Part shown: positions 1-8,524 of the stretch, in pieces
How the letters are laid out: each line of letters begins with the position of its first letter
Position numbering within the stretch: position 1 is the first letter of the stretch
Source of the DNA: Clostridiales bacterium
GTDB lineage: Bacteria; Bacillota; Clostridia; Oscillospirales; Oscillospiraceae
Length of the DNA: 64,000 bases
Direction of reading: 5' to 3'
Assembly (NCBI GenBank): GCA_004557075.1
Contig: SFEX01000003.1
Span: 1-64,000 of the forward strand
The notes under the pieces: model-generated
Seen by the model: the letters and a program-made list of their open reading frames with translations, nothing else
Databases searched by the model: none
What the model was told of the DNA's origin: nothing
Translations under genes and position numbers: made by a program

Positions 1-209
1 CAGGCTTTCTTTTTCATACAGCACCTTCATTGCCATAGACTGTGCGCCGGGATAATAGGTAGCGTGGGATGCCGGGAAAAGTACGACTCTGTCGTAAGCA
101 ATCCCTGCTGTCTGCGCTGCCTTCTCATTGATCCCCGTAGAGGCCGCTGTCAAGCCGAACAATTTCAGAACAGACGAGCCCTGAGAGCCGGTAAAGCGGC
201 TGCTTCCGC
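1..209 (-). pseudogene. C-terminal piece of a CoA-disulfide reductase/NADH oxidase-type flavoprotein, fused to tape measure
   Basis: The minus frame reads ICGGSSRFTGSQGSSV, then LTAASTGINEK and PASHATYYPGAQSM. These are the end of the FAD domain and the dimerisation domain of pyridine nucleotide-disulfide oxidoreductases of the CoA-disulfide reductase type. The reading frame is open to the left window edge, so the 3' end is not visible. Its upstream two thirds are missing: the same frame runs without a stop into a phage tape measure protein at about 205-212. The flavoprotein is not a phage protein. The join is either a real deletion/recombination or an assembly chimera, and the sequence alone does not decide. 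Confidence 0.75.
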
Positions 210-1745
210 CGCAAATGATGCCGTTTACGATTTCGGGAAGTGCCGCAATTAAAACAGGAATGGCATCAAGCAAGCCTTGAGCCAAGCCTGTAATCAGCTG
301 AAGCGCTGCGTCCAGAATCATGGGCAGGCTGTCCACCAAACCCTGTACGATGGTGACGATGGCCTGTACTGCTGCAGGAATCAGTGTGGGAAGCGCATCC
401 CCAATGCCCGTCACCAAGGTGGTCACAAGCTGAACCGCCGCATCGATGAGCAGCGGCAGATTCTCAATCAGTGTGTTCACGATGGTCATAAGCGCCTGTA
501 CTGCTGCGGGGATTAACTGCGGCAGAAGCGAGAGAAGCGTTTCAAGTACCTGGGAGAACAGTTCTGTCACCGATTCCAGGAGCGTTGGGAGCAGTTCGCC
601 CACCGCTGTCAGCAGCGCATCCAGCACCGTGGGCAATGCGGCGATGATGTTCTCAATGACCGGAGTGATGTTTTCCACCACGGTCTTAAACGCATCGACC
701 ATGTTGCCGCACAGAAGTTCCATGTCTGCGTTGGCATCACCGAACCCAACGATGAGATTGGAGACGGCGGATTTCAGCGCATTCATAGAGCCAGAGATGG
801 TGGCTTCCGCTTCCTTTGCGGTAGTGCCTGCAATGTCCATGCTCTCCTGCATGACATGGATGGCTTCCACCACATCGGCGTAGGAGGAGATGTCATACTT
901 GACGCCGGATATCTTTTCCGCATCGGCAAGCAGACGCTCCATTTCCTGCTTTGTACCGCCATAGCCCAGCTTAAGGTTGTCGAGCATGGTGTAGTTTTGT
1001 TTGGCGAAGCCTTGGTATGCGTTTTGGATGGAGGACATATCCGTACCCATCTTATTGGCGTTATCGGACTTATCCGTAATGGCCATATCCGCATACTTTG
1101 CGGCTTTTTCGGTATCGCCGCCCAGGGACTGAATCAGGGATGCGGAGAAACCGGTGACCGTCTCCATATACTCGTTGGCAGAGAGTCCCGCCGTCTTATA
1201 GGCATTGGCGGCATACCGCTGAATCTCCTGAGACGAGTCCTTGAACAGTGTGTCCACGCCGCCGACCAGTTGCTCGTAGTCTGCATAGGCGGCGATGACC
1301 TCTTTGCCGAGCTTCACCGCAGCGGCACCTGCGGCAACAGCCACTGCGCCGAGTGCCACACCTACGGTTTTGAGAACCTTGCCGAAGCCTTCAAACTTGC
1401 TGCCGGATTCCTCCGCAGCTTTGCCGCCCTCCTTGATGGCTTTCTCGTTCTCGTCCAACTCACGGTTCATGTCGTTGAGGGCGGCTTCGGCATTGTTGAG
1501 TTGGATCTGCCAGTTCTGAGTGCGGCGGTCGTTCTCCCCAAAGGAGGTAGCGGCATTCTGCAGAGCCTTGCGAAGGGTGTCGATTTTTGTTGTCTGCTCA
1601 TCGATCTCTTTTCGCAGCACCTTATTCCGTGCGGTGAGTGCCTCCACGGACTTGTCGTTTTTATCGAACTGGGAGGTGGCGAGCTTCATTTCAGAACCGA
1701 GAACCTTGAAGGACTGGTTGATTTCGCTCAGCGCCTTTTTGAATA
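210..1745 (-). pseudogene. Phage tail tape measure protein, truncated at both ends
   Basis: The minus strand encodes an uninterrupted frame of about 510 residues. It starts ELFKKALSEINQSFKVLGSEM, followed by a long coiled coil (KNDKSVEALTARNKVL), a TMP core with ANEYMETVTGFSASLIQSL, and a series of hydrophobic amphipathic segments of the LLPTLLESVTELF and LLPQLIPAAVQALM kind. This organisation is typical of siphophage tape measure proteins, which set tail length and lie in the tail tube. Family members usually start a few residues before FKKALSEI, so only the extreme N-terminus is lost at about 1745. The C-terminal part is replaced by the flavoprotein fragment. It cannot make a normal tape measure. 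Confidence 0.8.
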
Positions 1746-1844
1746 GCTCAAGACAAAGACATTCAGAATACCGGTGCCACCACCATCGCACTCATGGAAC
1801 GGTTTGAAACCGTGGATGACCTGGCGAACGCTGATCTGGACCCT
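1746..1844 (+). other. About 100-bp foreign insert between ClpP-like and tape measure fragments
   Basis: The plus strand has an open segment reading DIQNTGATTIALMERFETV and then DDLANADLDPF. This resembles a helix-hairpin-helix stretch such as those of DNA ligases or HhH nucleases, but it is too short to assign. Neither flanking phage gene continues through it: the minus-strand protease loses homology at about 1845 and the tape measure begins at about 1745. It is a scar of a recombination or assembly event that removed the capsid and tail-connector genes expected here. Confidence 0.45.
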
Positions 1845-2244
1845 TTTGCATCTCCTCACTGTCACCGATGGCAACCGTCAGCGGATTATGGATCATCATC
1901 AGTGCCGTGGGAGACATGAGAACCTTGGTACCTGCCATGGCAATGACAGATGCGGCAGAAGCGGCAATGCCGTCGATTTTCACGGTCACATCGCCCTTGT
2001 AGTCCATGAGCATATTGTAGATTTGTGCGGCCGCCACGCAGTCGCCGCCGGGCGAGTTGATCCAGACGGTGATATCCCCGGAGCCGGACATCAGCTCATC
2101 CTTGAAAAGCCGCGGCGTGATATCATCGTCAAACCAGCTTTCTTCGGCGATGGTCCCGTTCAGAAACAGCGTCCTCTCCTGAACCTGCTCCTGTGTCTCC
2201 TGATTGGTCACCGTTCGGTTCCTCCAATTCCAGAATTTCTTCAT
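1792..2244 (-). pseudogene. ClpP-like phage head maturation protease, C-terminally truncated
   Basis: Translation from ATG 2244 (MKKFWNWRNRTVTNQ) gives an S14/ClpP-fold protease of the type that processes siphophage procapsids. Seen motifs: NSPGGDCVAAAQIYNML, the nucleophile region DGIAASAASVIAMAG and the histidine motif MMIHNP. Family homology stops after IGDSEEMQK (about 1845). The remaining residues to the stop at 1792 come from unrelated DNA, so the catalytic Asp and C-terminal half are missing. Its 5' end overlaps the portal gene by about 116 nt, so the two were probably translationally coupled. A non-functional product is likely. Confidence 0.75.
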
Positions 2245-3505
2245 CGGATTTTTCCTCCTTTCCGTTATCGGTGTTGATATTCGCAAAAGCCCCAGCGTTT
2301 TGAAGCGGGAGCATATTGCCGTTAATGAGGTACAGGTCACCGCCGTCCTCGGCGGGGATACGGTCGAGGTTTTCAAGCTCTCGAATGTCATTTGCGGACA
2401 TCCAGCCGTTCTGCCGCCCGATGGCGTACCCGTTCATGCGAGACTGATAGTCTCCACGAAGCAGTCCCTCCAAATTGAACTTCACGAAATACTTCTTTTT
2501 CTCCTCCTCGGAAAACAGGGAGCGCATAATAGACTGCTCCCAGCGGATGACCCAGGGGTCGAGGGTGTATTTCACGAACTCAAGGGATTGCTGCTCAATA
2601 TTAGAAAAGCTCGACTTTTCCAGATCGCCGACCATGTGGGGCGGGACTCGGAAAATTCGAGCAATTTCATTGATTTGGAATTTGCGTGTTTCCAGGAACT
2701 GCGCCTGCTCCGGCGAGATGCCGATGGGCGTGTATTTCATGCCTTCTTCCAGTACGGCGATCTTATTGGCGTTGCCGCTGCCGCCGAAGGTGGACTGCCA
2801 GCTCTCCCGCACACGCTGTGGGTCTTTGATAGTACCTGGATGCTCCAGCACACCGCCGGGAGCGGCACCGTTGGCGAAGAACTTTGCACCGTACTCCTCA
2901 CAGGCAATCGCCATGCCGATAGCGTTTTTTGCCATTGCGATGGGGCTGTATCCGACCAGACCATCGAAGCCAAGTCCGGGGATATGCAAGACTTCTGACG
3001 GGTCGAGATACACAGTTGTCCCGTTGACTGTAGGCGCGTCATCGGATTGGGTGGAGTAGAGATAGTAGAGTTTTCCGTTCTTGTCCCGGTTGACCTCCAT
3101 ACGGTTGGGCATTAACGGATACAGCGACACTACTTCGCCCTTACCGTTACGGATGATCTGGGCATAGGCGTTGCCCCAGAGAAGCAGATGCGTCATAAGC
3201 GTTTCCCGAAACACAAAGGAACTCATTTCTGGGTTCGGCTCATCGTGAAGCAGATGATAGAGCGAATGGTCGAGTGCCATCGCTTTGCCGCCGCTGACGG
3301 TGTATTCATAAAGGTGGAGCGGCAGTCCCGCAACTGCTTCAGACAGAATACGGACGCAGGAGTACACCGCCGTCATCTGCATAGCAGAGCGTTCCGTCAC
3401 TGTTTTCCCGGAGGTCGTACCGCCGAGGAAGAAGGCATAGTTGCTGCCTGCCGTGCGATTTTGAGGCTTGTCTCTGGATTTGAAAAGGCCTGAAAAGATA
3501 CCCAT
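2129..3505 (-). CDS. Phage portal protein (HK97/SPP1-type siphophage)
   Basis: The product is 458 residues from ATG 3505 (MGIFSGLFKSRDKPQNR), with an AAGGAG site 10 nt upstream. A further in-frame ATG at 3511 would leave only 4 nt. Portal-family features are RSAMQMTAVYSCVRILSEAV near the N-terminus, LLWGNAYAQIIRNGKG, and FQINEIARIFRVPPHMVG near residue 280. Portal dodecamers form the DNA-entry vertex of the capsid and dock the terminase. It lies downstream of the terminase genes as in intact phages, although a toxin-antitoxin pair has been inserted between. The last ~25 residues are read in an alternative frame of the protease gene, so the native stop may be lost. Confidence 0.88.
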   Translation of the reverse strand: MGIFSGLFKSRDKPQNRTAGSNYAFFLGGTTSGKTVTERSAMQMTAVYSCVRILSEAVAGLPLHLYEYTVSGGKAMALDHSLYHLLHDEPNPEMSSFVFRETLMTHLLLWGNAYAQIIRNGKGEVVSLYPLMPNRMEVNRDKNGKLYYLYSTQSDDAPTVNGTTVYLDPSEVLHIPGLGFDGLVGYSPIAMAKNAIGMAIACEEYGAKFFANGAAPGGVLEHPGTIKDPQRVRESWQSTFGGSGNANKIAVLEEGMKYTPIGISPEQAQFLETRKFQINEIARIFRVPPHMVGDLEKSSFSNIEQQSLEFVKYTLDPWVIRWEQSIMRSLFSEEEKKKYFVKFNLEGLLRGDYQSRMNGYAIGRQNGWMSANDIRELENLDRIPAEDGGDLYLINGNMLPLQNAGAFANINTDNGKEEKSDEEILELEEPNGDQSGDTGAGSGEDAVSERDHRRRKLV

Positions 3506-3576
3506 GTGCATCACACTCCTTAAAAATGGGCAAAAGAAAAGCACCTCCGAAGAGATGCTTTCTTGTGGTATGAAAT

Positions 3577-3906
3577 TTAGTTAATTTCCGTTTCGCTCAG
3601 CTGACGGCTGATATCCCGTCCTCCATAAATCACACGGACAGCATAAACCGTATTACTGGTTTCTTCTGGGTAGTAAAAAATGAGATAATTCTTGACCGGA
3701 AAACAGCGCAGCCCTTGGCTCTTCCAGGGCTCTTTTTCATAGAGCCGATACCGCATGGGCATCTGATCCAAAGAGAGGATTTCCTTTGTAATCGACCGCA
3801 CCAGATTCACGGCAACCTGCGGTTCCTGCAATTCATAGGAGATATAATCCAGAATATCTCGAAGGTCCCGTCTGGCTTGGTCGGTAAATTTTACATCCCA
3901 ATTCAT
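3577..3906 (-). CDS. ParE/RelE-family toxin
   Basis: This 109-residue protein has the ParE/RelE fold signature: an N-terminal strand with FTDQARRDLRDILDYI, the central PMRYRLYE segment, and the C-terminal strand pair NYLIFYYPEE and YAVRVIYGGRDI. Such toxins inhibit gyrase or cleave ribosome-bound mRNA. Which target applies cannot be told here. The start codon overlaps the 3' end of the upstream antitoxin gene by 4 nt, the usual antitoxin-first arrangement. The pair lies between the terminase and portal genes, where phages normally have nothing, so it is probably a later insertion into the phage module. Confidence 0.88.
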   Translation of the reverse strand: MNWDVKFTDQARRDLRDILDYISYELQEPQVAVNLVRSITKEILSLDQMPMRYRLYEKEPWKSQGLRCFPVKNYLIFYYPEETSNTVYAVRVIYGGRDISRQLSETEIN

Positions 3907-4208
3907 ACGCCGTAGTCTCTTTTCAGTTCGTCCATAACGCTCTGAGCAGAATAAACACGCCCTTCACGGACATCCGCCATGCCTTTTTCAAGTTCTGCAT
4001 CCTGCTGTTCTTTTGTTAGCGCACCGAAAGCCACAGGCTTGCGCTCCGGCAGCTTCATTTCAAAAGGAATGCCGCGCTGCAGAACGACCTGCCGTAAAAA
4101 CATACTGACTGCATTAGACATCGGAATACCCAGCTGATCCAGCACCTGTTCAGCCTGCTCTTTAATTTCCGGCTCTACACGAGCGAAAACATTTGAAGTT
4201 CTTGCCAT
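3903..4208 (-). CDS. RelB/DinJ-family antitoxin
   Basis: This 101-residue protein starts MARTSNVFARVEPEIKEQA and contains the ribbon-helix-helix segment LGIPMSNAVSMFLRQVV followed by GIPFEMK, the hallmark of RelB/DinJ antitoxins. The C-terminal region (VREGRVYSAQSVMDELKRDYGV) would wrap around the toxin. It is the first gene of a two-gene operon with the ParE-like toxin, overlapping it by 4 nt, and these antitoxins normally autorepress. An AGGAGG-like site lies just upstream of ATG 4208. The 70 bp upstream contain a direct run of GCAAG motifs near 4240-4265 that could hold the operator; this is a guess. Confidence 0.88.
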   Translation of the reverse strand: MARTSNVFARVEPEIKEQAEQVLDQLGIPMSNAVSMFLRQVVLQRGIPFEMKLPERKPVAFGALTKEQQDAELEKGMADVREGRVYSAQSVMDELKRDYGV

Positions 4209-4285
4209 AGCTTATCGCCTCCTTGCGAATATAGTATACCACTTTTGCTTGCGATATGCAAGCGGTTCGCAAAGAGTTTACAATT

Positions 4286-4711
4286 TCAGAGAAACAGCAG
4301 CCCTCGTGAATCGTATACGCTCTCAGTGGTGTCGTTGCCGCACCGTATCGCACGGTCGAGTGCCATAATCGTTGCCACGGCGCCGTCAATTTTCTCCGTG
4401 GATTTCTCCTTGTCCGGCTTGATGTTGCCCGCCGGGTCGGTGCGGATGAAAATGTTGTCCATCATCCAGCGGAGGACAGGATGCCCGCCGTGGGCAATGC
4501 GCTGCTCCAGCACCAGCTTCATGAGTTCCTTGGTCGGTGGGGACATATCTTTGAAGCCCTGCCCGAACGGAACGACCGTAAAGCCCATGCCTTCCAGGTT
4601 CTGCACCATCTGCACAGCGCCCCAGCGGTCAAAAGCAATTTCACGGATATTAAACCGTTCGCCCAGGCTCTCAATGAACTTCTCAATGTAGCCGTAATGA
4701 ACCACATTTGC
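4286..4711 (-). pseudogene. Terminase large subunit, C-terminal nuclease part only
   Basis: The frame reads NVVHYGYIEKFIESL, REIAFDRWGAVQMVQNLEG, VPFGQGFKDMSPPTKELM and IDGAVATIMALDRAIRCGND. This is the C-terminal nuclease domain of the phage terminase large subunit, the motor that packages DNA into the capsid. The roughly 400-residue ATPase part is missing. Upstream, without a stop, the frame becomes an S-adenosylmethionine synthetase N-terminus, giving one 229-residue hybrid frame from ATG 4975. Both pieces are very well conserved up to the join at about 4711, which argues for a recent deletion or an assembly join rather than slow decay. Confidence 0.85.
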
Positions 4712-4975
4712 CTGGTTGTCGGCAAGGTGTCCGTCCTGCGGCACTTCCGCATAATCCACCGTGAGGTTTCCGGCAATGCGGCGAACGGCGGCGGTCACAT
4801 CGGCTTTGTCCAACGGAGCAGAAGTTTCCGCAATGATGTGGCACACACCGTGACCGATGAGGACTTCCACCGCAATGCGGGGATTCTCTGATTTCTGGTA
4901 TGCCAGATCCACCAGTGCACCGGCGATTCGGTCTGCCACCTTGTCCGGGTGGCACGGATTTACTTTTTCAAACAT
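4712..4975 (-). pseudogene. S-adenosylmethionine synthetase, N-terminal fragment fused to terminase
   Basis: From ATG 4975 the frame reads MFEKVNPCHPDKVADRI and then DLAYQKSENPRIAVEVLIG, the N-terminal part of MetK (the HPDK motif binds ATP/methionine). MetK-like genes are known in some Firmicutes siphophages near the terminase. The stop of the terminase small subunit is 4 nt upstream, so they were one operon. After about 88 residues (GHLADNQ) the homology ends and the frame continues into terminase. MetK needs its central and C-terminal domains, so activity is not expected. Symbol withheld because only a fragment is present. Confidence 0.8.
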
Positions 4976-4979
4976 GGCG

Positions 4980-5528
4980 TTACCCCTTTCTTGCACGGAG
5001 CAGGCGCTCCATCAGGTCATCCTGCGGCGTTGATTCGCCGTATTCCGTGCTGCAGTTTTCTTTTACGATTTGGAAAATCTCATTCCAGAGCCGCACCGCC
5101 TGGTTCATGTAGTTGATACCGATGTTGATGAACGGAGACGGGATTGGCTTTCCTGTGGTGGGGTGCTTGGAGAGGAAACCCATGCGGTTGGTCATCTCCT
5201 CGCACTGTACCCAACGGGCAGAACACATGGCATAGCGTTCTAATAGCTGCGGTGACACCTTTGCGGCGCAGCCGATGCCTTTGAGCCATTGCCAGGTTTC
5301 CGTGTAGATTTCCTGTGCCTGCAGGACGCTGCCGTCCCGCTGCTCGGCGGACAAGAAATCATGGGGCTTCGGCATATCAACACCCTCGACTTCGGGAATG
5401 TCCAGCACTTCAAGTTTTCTGCCGCCGGGATTACCGTTTTCGGCTTTGCCCTTGACTGCGGATTTTTTCCTTCCCGCACCGGGTCTTGCGCCGCCTCTGC
5501 CGCCTGTGTTATTCGATTTTGTGGGCAT
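4980..5528 (-). CDS. Phage terminase small subunit, P27 family
   Basis: The 182-residue protein begins with a basic, Gly/Pro-rich tail (NNTGGRGGARPGAGRKKSAV) and continues with IYTETWQWLKGIGCA, SPQLLERYAMCSARWVQCEE and KPIPSPFINIGINYMNQAV, the P27-type small terminase pattern. It recognises phage DNA ends and recruits the large subunit. It is complete, unlike the large-subunit gene downstream. It lies immediately after the HNH endonuclease, the common arrangement in cohesive-end siphophages where HNH proteins help terminase cut. Confidence 0.85.
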   Translation of the reverse strand: MPTKSNNTGGRGGARPGAGRKKSAVKGKAENGNPGGRKLEVLDIPEVEGVDMPKPHDFLSAEQRDGSVLQAQEIYTETWQWLKGIGCAAKVSPQLLERYAMCSARWVQCEEMTNRMGFLSKHPTTGKPIPSPFINIGINYMNQAVRLWNEIFQIVKENCSTEYGESTPQDDLMERLLRARKG

Positions 5529-5669
5529 CCAAGTTCACCTCCCTTAATTACCCTTTTGATTTCGCCTTTTTTGCGCACGTGACCCCGGGCCGTTGCCCGA
5601 CCGAGAGGGCCGTAGAGATTTGACTGCCCCTACCCGGTAGGAGGTTGCGCATAAAATGTAGGCGCAACC

Positions 5670-6017
5670 TCAACGCTCACCAAGGTCATGGTGAATCTTC
5701 GTGTGGCAGGACTGGCACAGGCTCATGAGATTCTCTCTTGCGTGAGTGCCGCCTTTGGAAACGGGCAGGATGTGGTGTACTTCCTGCACCGGAGTCAGCC
5801 GACCTTCCTTGAGGCACTGTTCACACAGCGGATGCTCTGCGGCGTAGCGGTCACGGATGCGCTTCCACGCTCTGCCGTACTTGCGGTTGACATCGGAACT
5901 GCGCTCGTATTTATCATATTTGCGGCGTTCCTCCGTGCGGTGCTGCTCACAGAACTGTCCGTCACAGAGGTTGGGGCAGCCGGGGTGAGAACACGGTCGC
6001 AGCGGTTTCTTCGGCAT
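5670..6017 (-). CDS. Phage HNH endonuclease
   Basis: From ATG 6017 (MPKKPLRPCSHPGCPNLC) the product is 115 residues. It has a CxxxxC...CxxH zinc-binding N-terminus, then HPLCEQCLKEGRL, the HNH core VQEVHHILPVSKGG, and a C-terminal LCQSCHTKIH. HNH enzymes next to terminase small subunits assist genome cutting during packaging. The longer frame upstream (16 more residues) has no ribosome site; an AAGGAGGTG site precedes ATG 6017. A GC-rich hairpin (GGTTGCGC...GCGCAACC, 5643-5669) lies just past the stop. Confidence 0.85.
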   Translation of the reverse strand: MPKKPLRPCSHPGCPNLCDGQFCEQHRTEERRKYDKYERSSDVNRKYGRAWKRIRDRYAAEHPLCEQCLKEGRLTPVQEVHHILPVSKGGTHARENLMSLCQSCHTKIHHDLGER

Positions 6018-6156
6018 CGTTTCACCTCCTTGGGCATAAGAAAAGCCCCACGGGATTGCTCCCATGAGGCTGTCCTTGATTCTTTTTCGCTGATTTTATC
6101 ATACCATAATGGCGAGGTGGGCATCTACGGACAAAGCTGGGTATTTCCGGCGTCTT

Positions 6157-6582
6157 TCAAATTTTAATGGGTGCGGTGGGCAGCTTCACCGCAGAAAGGG
6201 CTGCTTTGTGCCATCTGCGGATGGTGCTTTCGTCCGCATTCAGCTCATTGCCAATCTGCTCCCATGTCATGTTGTGGATGTAGCGGTAGCGCAGAACCAT
6301 CTGCTCGTTGACATTCGGAACGGTGTCCACTGTGGAGCGAATCTGCCGTTTCAAATCAACCAGGGTGTCGATCTCGCTGTTCACGACCTTTTCCAAGTCC
6401 ATGATTTTTTCCAGACACCGCACGAATGGGGCGTCCGTGTGGCGGGAGGTCTGGACTTTCTCCTCCCATGACGGGGACGAGATGCCGCAGGCCATTTCCC
6501 GAAGGCGGCTAATTTCCTCAATGTTGGAGTTGATGCGTTGGTCGAGGCGATAAGCCTGGCTGAGATATTCCTTTGCAGTCAT
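6157..6582 (-). CDS. DUF1492-type phage sigma-70-like regulator
   Basis: This 141-residue protein has an N-terminal coiled coil (AYRLDQRINSNIEEISRLRE) and a C-terminal helix-turn-helix, MTWEQIGNELNADESTIRRW, similar to sigma region 4. Such DUF1492/ArpU-like proteins occur at the junction of phage replication and packaging modules and are thought to activate late genes. Its start overlaps the stop of the upstream 74-residue gene by 4 nt, so the two are translationally coupled. Confidence 0.8.
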   Translation of the reverse strand: MTAKEYLSQAYRLDQRINSNIEEISRLREMACGISSPSWEEKVQTSRHTDAPFVRCLEKIMDLEKVVNSEIDTLVDLKRQIRSTVDTVPNVNEQMVLRYRYIHNMTWEQIGNELNADESTIRRWHKAALSAVKLPTAPIKI

Positions 6583-6803
6583 GCAGCATATACCTCCTCG
6601 TTCATTCGCTGAATCAGTACCTCGCCGTCCAGGTCGGTCAGCACCTCAAACCAACCGGAGCGGAAGAACCGCTCACAGTCCTGCTTGACGTATTGGGCAT
6701 CCTTGTCGTGCGGGAACTTTTTCAGACGGCGCAGCGCTTTGGCGTAATCCTTCGCTGCCTGTACGATGATGGCGTTTGCAAGCCTTGTATAACAGTTTTC
6801 CAT
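6579..6803 (-). CDS. Small phage protein of unknown function
   Basis: This 74-residue protein reads MENCYTRLANAIIVQAAKDY, then FPHDKDAQYVKQDCERFFRSGWFEVLTDLDGE in pieces. It lies between the SNF2-like helicase (4 nt upstream) and the DUF1492 regulator (4-nt overlap downstream), a conserved position in Firmicutes siphophages. I do not recognise a function. It is predicted soluble and mostly helical. Confidence 0.7.
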   Translation of the reverse strand: MENCYTRLANAIIVQAAKDYAKALRRLKKFPHDKDAQYVKQDCERFFRSGWFEVLTDLDGEVLIQRMNEEVYAA

Positions 6804-6807
6804 TCGT

Positions 6808-8172
6808 TTATCCCTCCAAATTGGCCTTGACCGCATCGATAAGGGCGGTCTGGGTCTTTTCTTTTCTGTGCAGAGCGGACAGAATCCGCTCGTCAATGGT
6901 GTCCTTGGCAATGATGTGATGAATGACCACGGTATCGGCTTTCTGTCCCTGCCGCCAGAGGCGGGCGTTGGTCTGCTGATACAGCTCCAACGACCAGGTC
7001 AGCCCGAACCACACGAGAGTCGAGCCGCCTGCCTGCAGGTTCAGTCCGTGTCCGGCAGAATCCGGATGGATGAGAGCTACCGGAAACTCACTGCCGTTCC
7101 ATCTGCGGATGCTCTCGGAATCGTCCAACAGGCGGAATGGGATATGCCGTTTGTGAAGCCGTTCGGCAATACGCTCCAGGTCGTGCTTGAACCAGTACGC
7201 TACCAGAACCGGCTTACCGTTTGCAGCATCGATGAGATCCTCCAAAGCGTCCAGTTTGCGCTCATGGACGGAAAACACACGCTTGTCCTCACCGTAAACT
7301 GCGCCGTTTGCCATCTGGGAGAGCTTGTTCGCCAGCGCCGCAGCGTTCCCGGCATCAATCTCTTCATCACCGAGGGACACCACCAGTTCGGATTTCATGC
7401 TATCGTATGTTTTGCGCTCCTTTTCGGAGAGCGACACTTTGACCTCGTTCATCACACATCCCGGCATTTGCAGATGGTCTGCCGCCTTCATGGAGATGGT
7501 GATGTCGGAAATGGCATCGTAAATTTTTTCCTCCGCACCCGGCAGCGGCTTGTAGCTGAACACCACCTGTCCGTTCCGCTTGTCCGGCTGAAAATAGGCG
7601 TTGCGGTAATGGGTGATGAACCGACCGAGTCGCTTGCCAAGGTCGAGGATGCGGAACTCCGCCCAGAGGTCCATAAGACCGTTGCTGCTGGGTGTGCCCG
7701 TTAGCCCAACCATGCGCTTGACCGACGGGCGAACCTTCAGCAGGCTTCTGAACCGCTTTGCCTGGTAGCTTTTGAAAGAGGACAGCTCATCGATGACCAC
7801 CATGTCATAGTCAAACGGAATGCCGCTTTCCTCCACAAGCCATTGGACATTTTCCCGATTGATGATGTACACGCTGACCTTCTGCCGGAGAGCGGCTTTG
7901 CGCTCTGTCTCTGTTCCGACTGCCACCGAGTAGGTCAGTCCTTTCAGGTGATCCCACTTTTCGATTTCCGCAGGCCATGTATCTCTTGCCACACGCAGCG
8001 GTGCGATCACCAGGACCTTGTGAACCAGAAAGCTGTCCAGGCACAGGTCGAAGATGGCAGAGAGCGTAATGACGCTTTTGCCAAGCCCCATATCGAGGAA
8101 CACAGCGGATATGGGATGCTCCAGTATGAAGTTGGTAGCGTAAGCCTGGTAGTTATGAGGACTGTATTTCAT
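6808..8172 (-). CDS. Phage SNF2/DEAD-like helicase
   Basis: From ATG 8172 (MKYSPHNYQAYATNFILE) the product is 454 residues. Helicase motifs in order: Q-like start with HNYQ, Walker A LDMGLGKSVITL, Walker B VVIDELSSFKS, motif III GLTGTPSSNG, then HGLNLQAGGS and motif VI QTNARLWRQGQKADTV. This is the short SNF2-like helicase of siphophage replication modules, working with a VRR-NUC nuclease. The start overlaps the VRR-NUC gene by 20 nt. All motifs are intact. Confidence 0.88.
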   Translation of the reverse strand: MKYSPHNYQAYATNFILEHPISAVFLDMGLGKSVITLSAIFDLCLDSFLVHKVLVIAPLRVARDTWPAEIEKWDHLKGLTYSVAVGTETERKAALRQKVSVYIINRENVQWLVEESGIPFDYDMVVIDELSSFKSYQAKRFRSLLKVRPSVKRMVGLTGTPSSNGLMDLWAEFRILDLGKRLGRFITHYRNAYFQPDKRNGQVVFSYKPLPGAEEKIYDAISDITISMKAADHLQMPGCVMNEVKVSLSEKERKTYDSMKSELVVSLGDEEIDAGNAAALANKLSQMANGAVYGEDKRVFSVHERKLDALEDLIDAANGKPVLVAYWFKHDLERIAERLHKRHIPFRLLDDSESIRRWNGSEFPVALIHPDSAGHGLNLQAGGSTLVWFGLTWSLELYQQTNARLWRQGQKADTVVIHHIIAKDTIDERILSALHRKEKTQTALIDAVKANLEG

Positions 8173-8434
8173 CGAGTATCCCTCCAATCTGCTCCGCTCC
8201 GTCAATGCAGTACACCGAAAAGCCGAGTGATTCTAACTGGCTTTTTCGCCTTACCTGCAGAGGACGGAGGACTTTGCCCGGTGCTTTCAGCTCAATGAAG
8301 GCCAGCTTGCCTCCGGGCAGGAGCACCAAGCGGTCAGGCACTCCATCAAAGCCGGGACTTGTAAACTTCGGCGCAAGACCGCCCATTGATTTGACGGTCT
8401 GCACCAGCTTTGCTTCAATTGCTTTTTCTCTCAC
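8153..8434 (-). CDS. VRR-NUC domain nuclease
   Basis: This 93-residue protein carries the VRR-NUC core: FDGVPDRLVLLPGGKLAFIE followed by LKAPG, where the D and ExK pattern of the PD-(D/E)xK fold is visible, then LRPLQVRRKSQLESLGF. VRR-NUC proteins process branched DNA and are nearly always encoded beside a SNF2 helicase in this phage type, as here. An AGGAGG site (tcctcc on plus at 8442-8448) precedes ATG 8434. Confidence 0.87.
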   Translation of the reverse strand: MREKAIEAKLVQTVKSMGGLAPKFTSPGFDGVPDRLVLLPGGKLAFIELKAPGKVLRPLQVRRKSQLESLGFSVYCIDGAEQIGGILDEIQSS

Positions 8435-8524
8435 ACTTGACCTCCTGTGTTCTCAAAACCTGAAAAGTCCTTTACGCGCGCAAATGCGTGCATTGCGTGC
8501 TTGAACCCCCTTTATTCCTTCTTC

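Noticed and set aside
1746..1844. IS110-type transposase fragment
   Set aside because: The short plus-strand peptide has an HhH-like look but no DEDD residues; too short for any claim.
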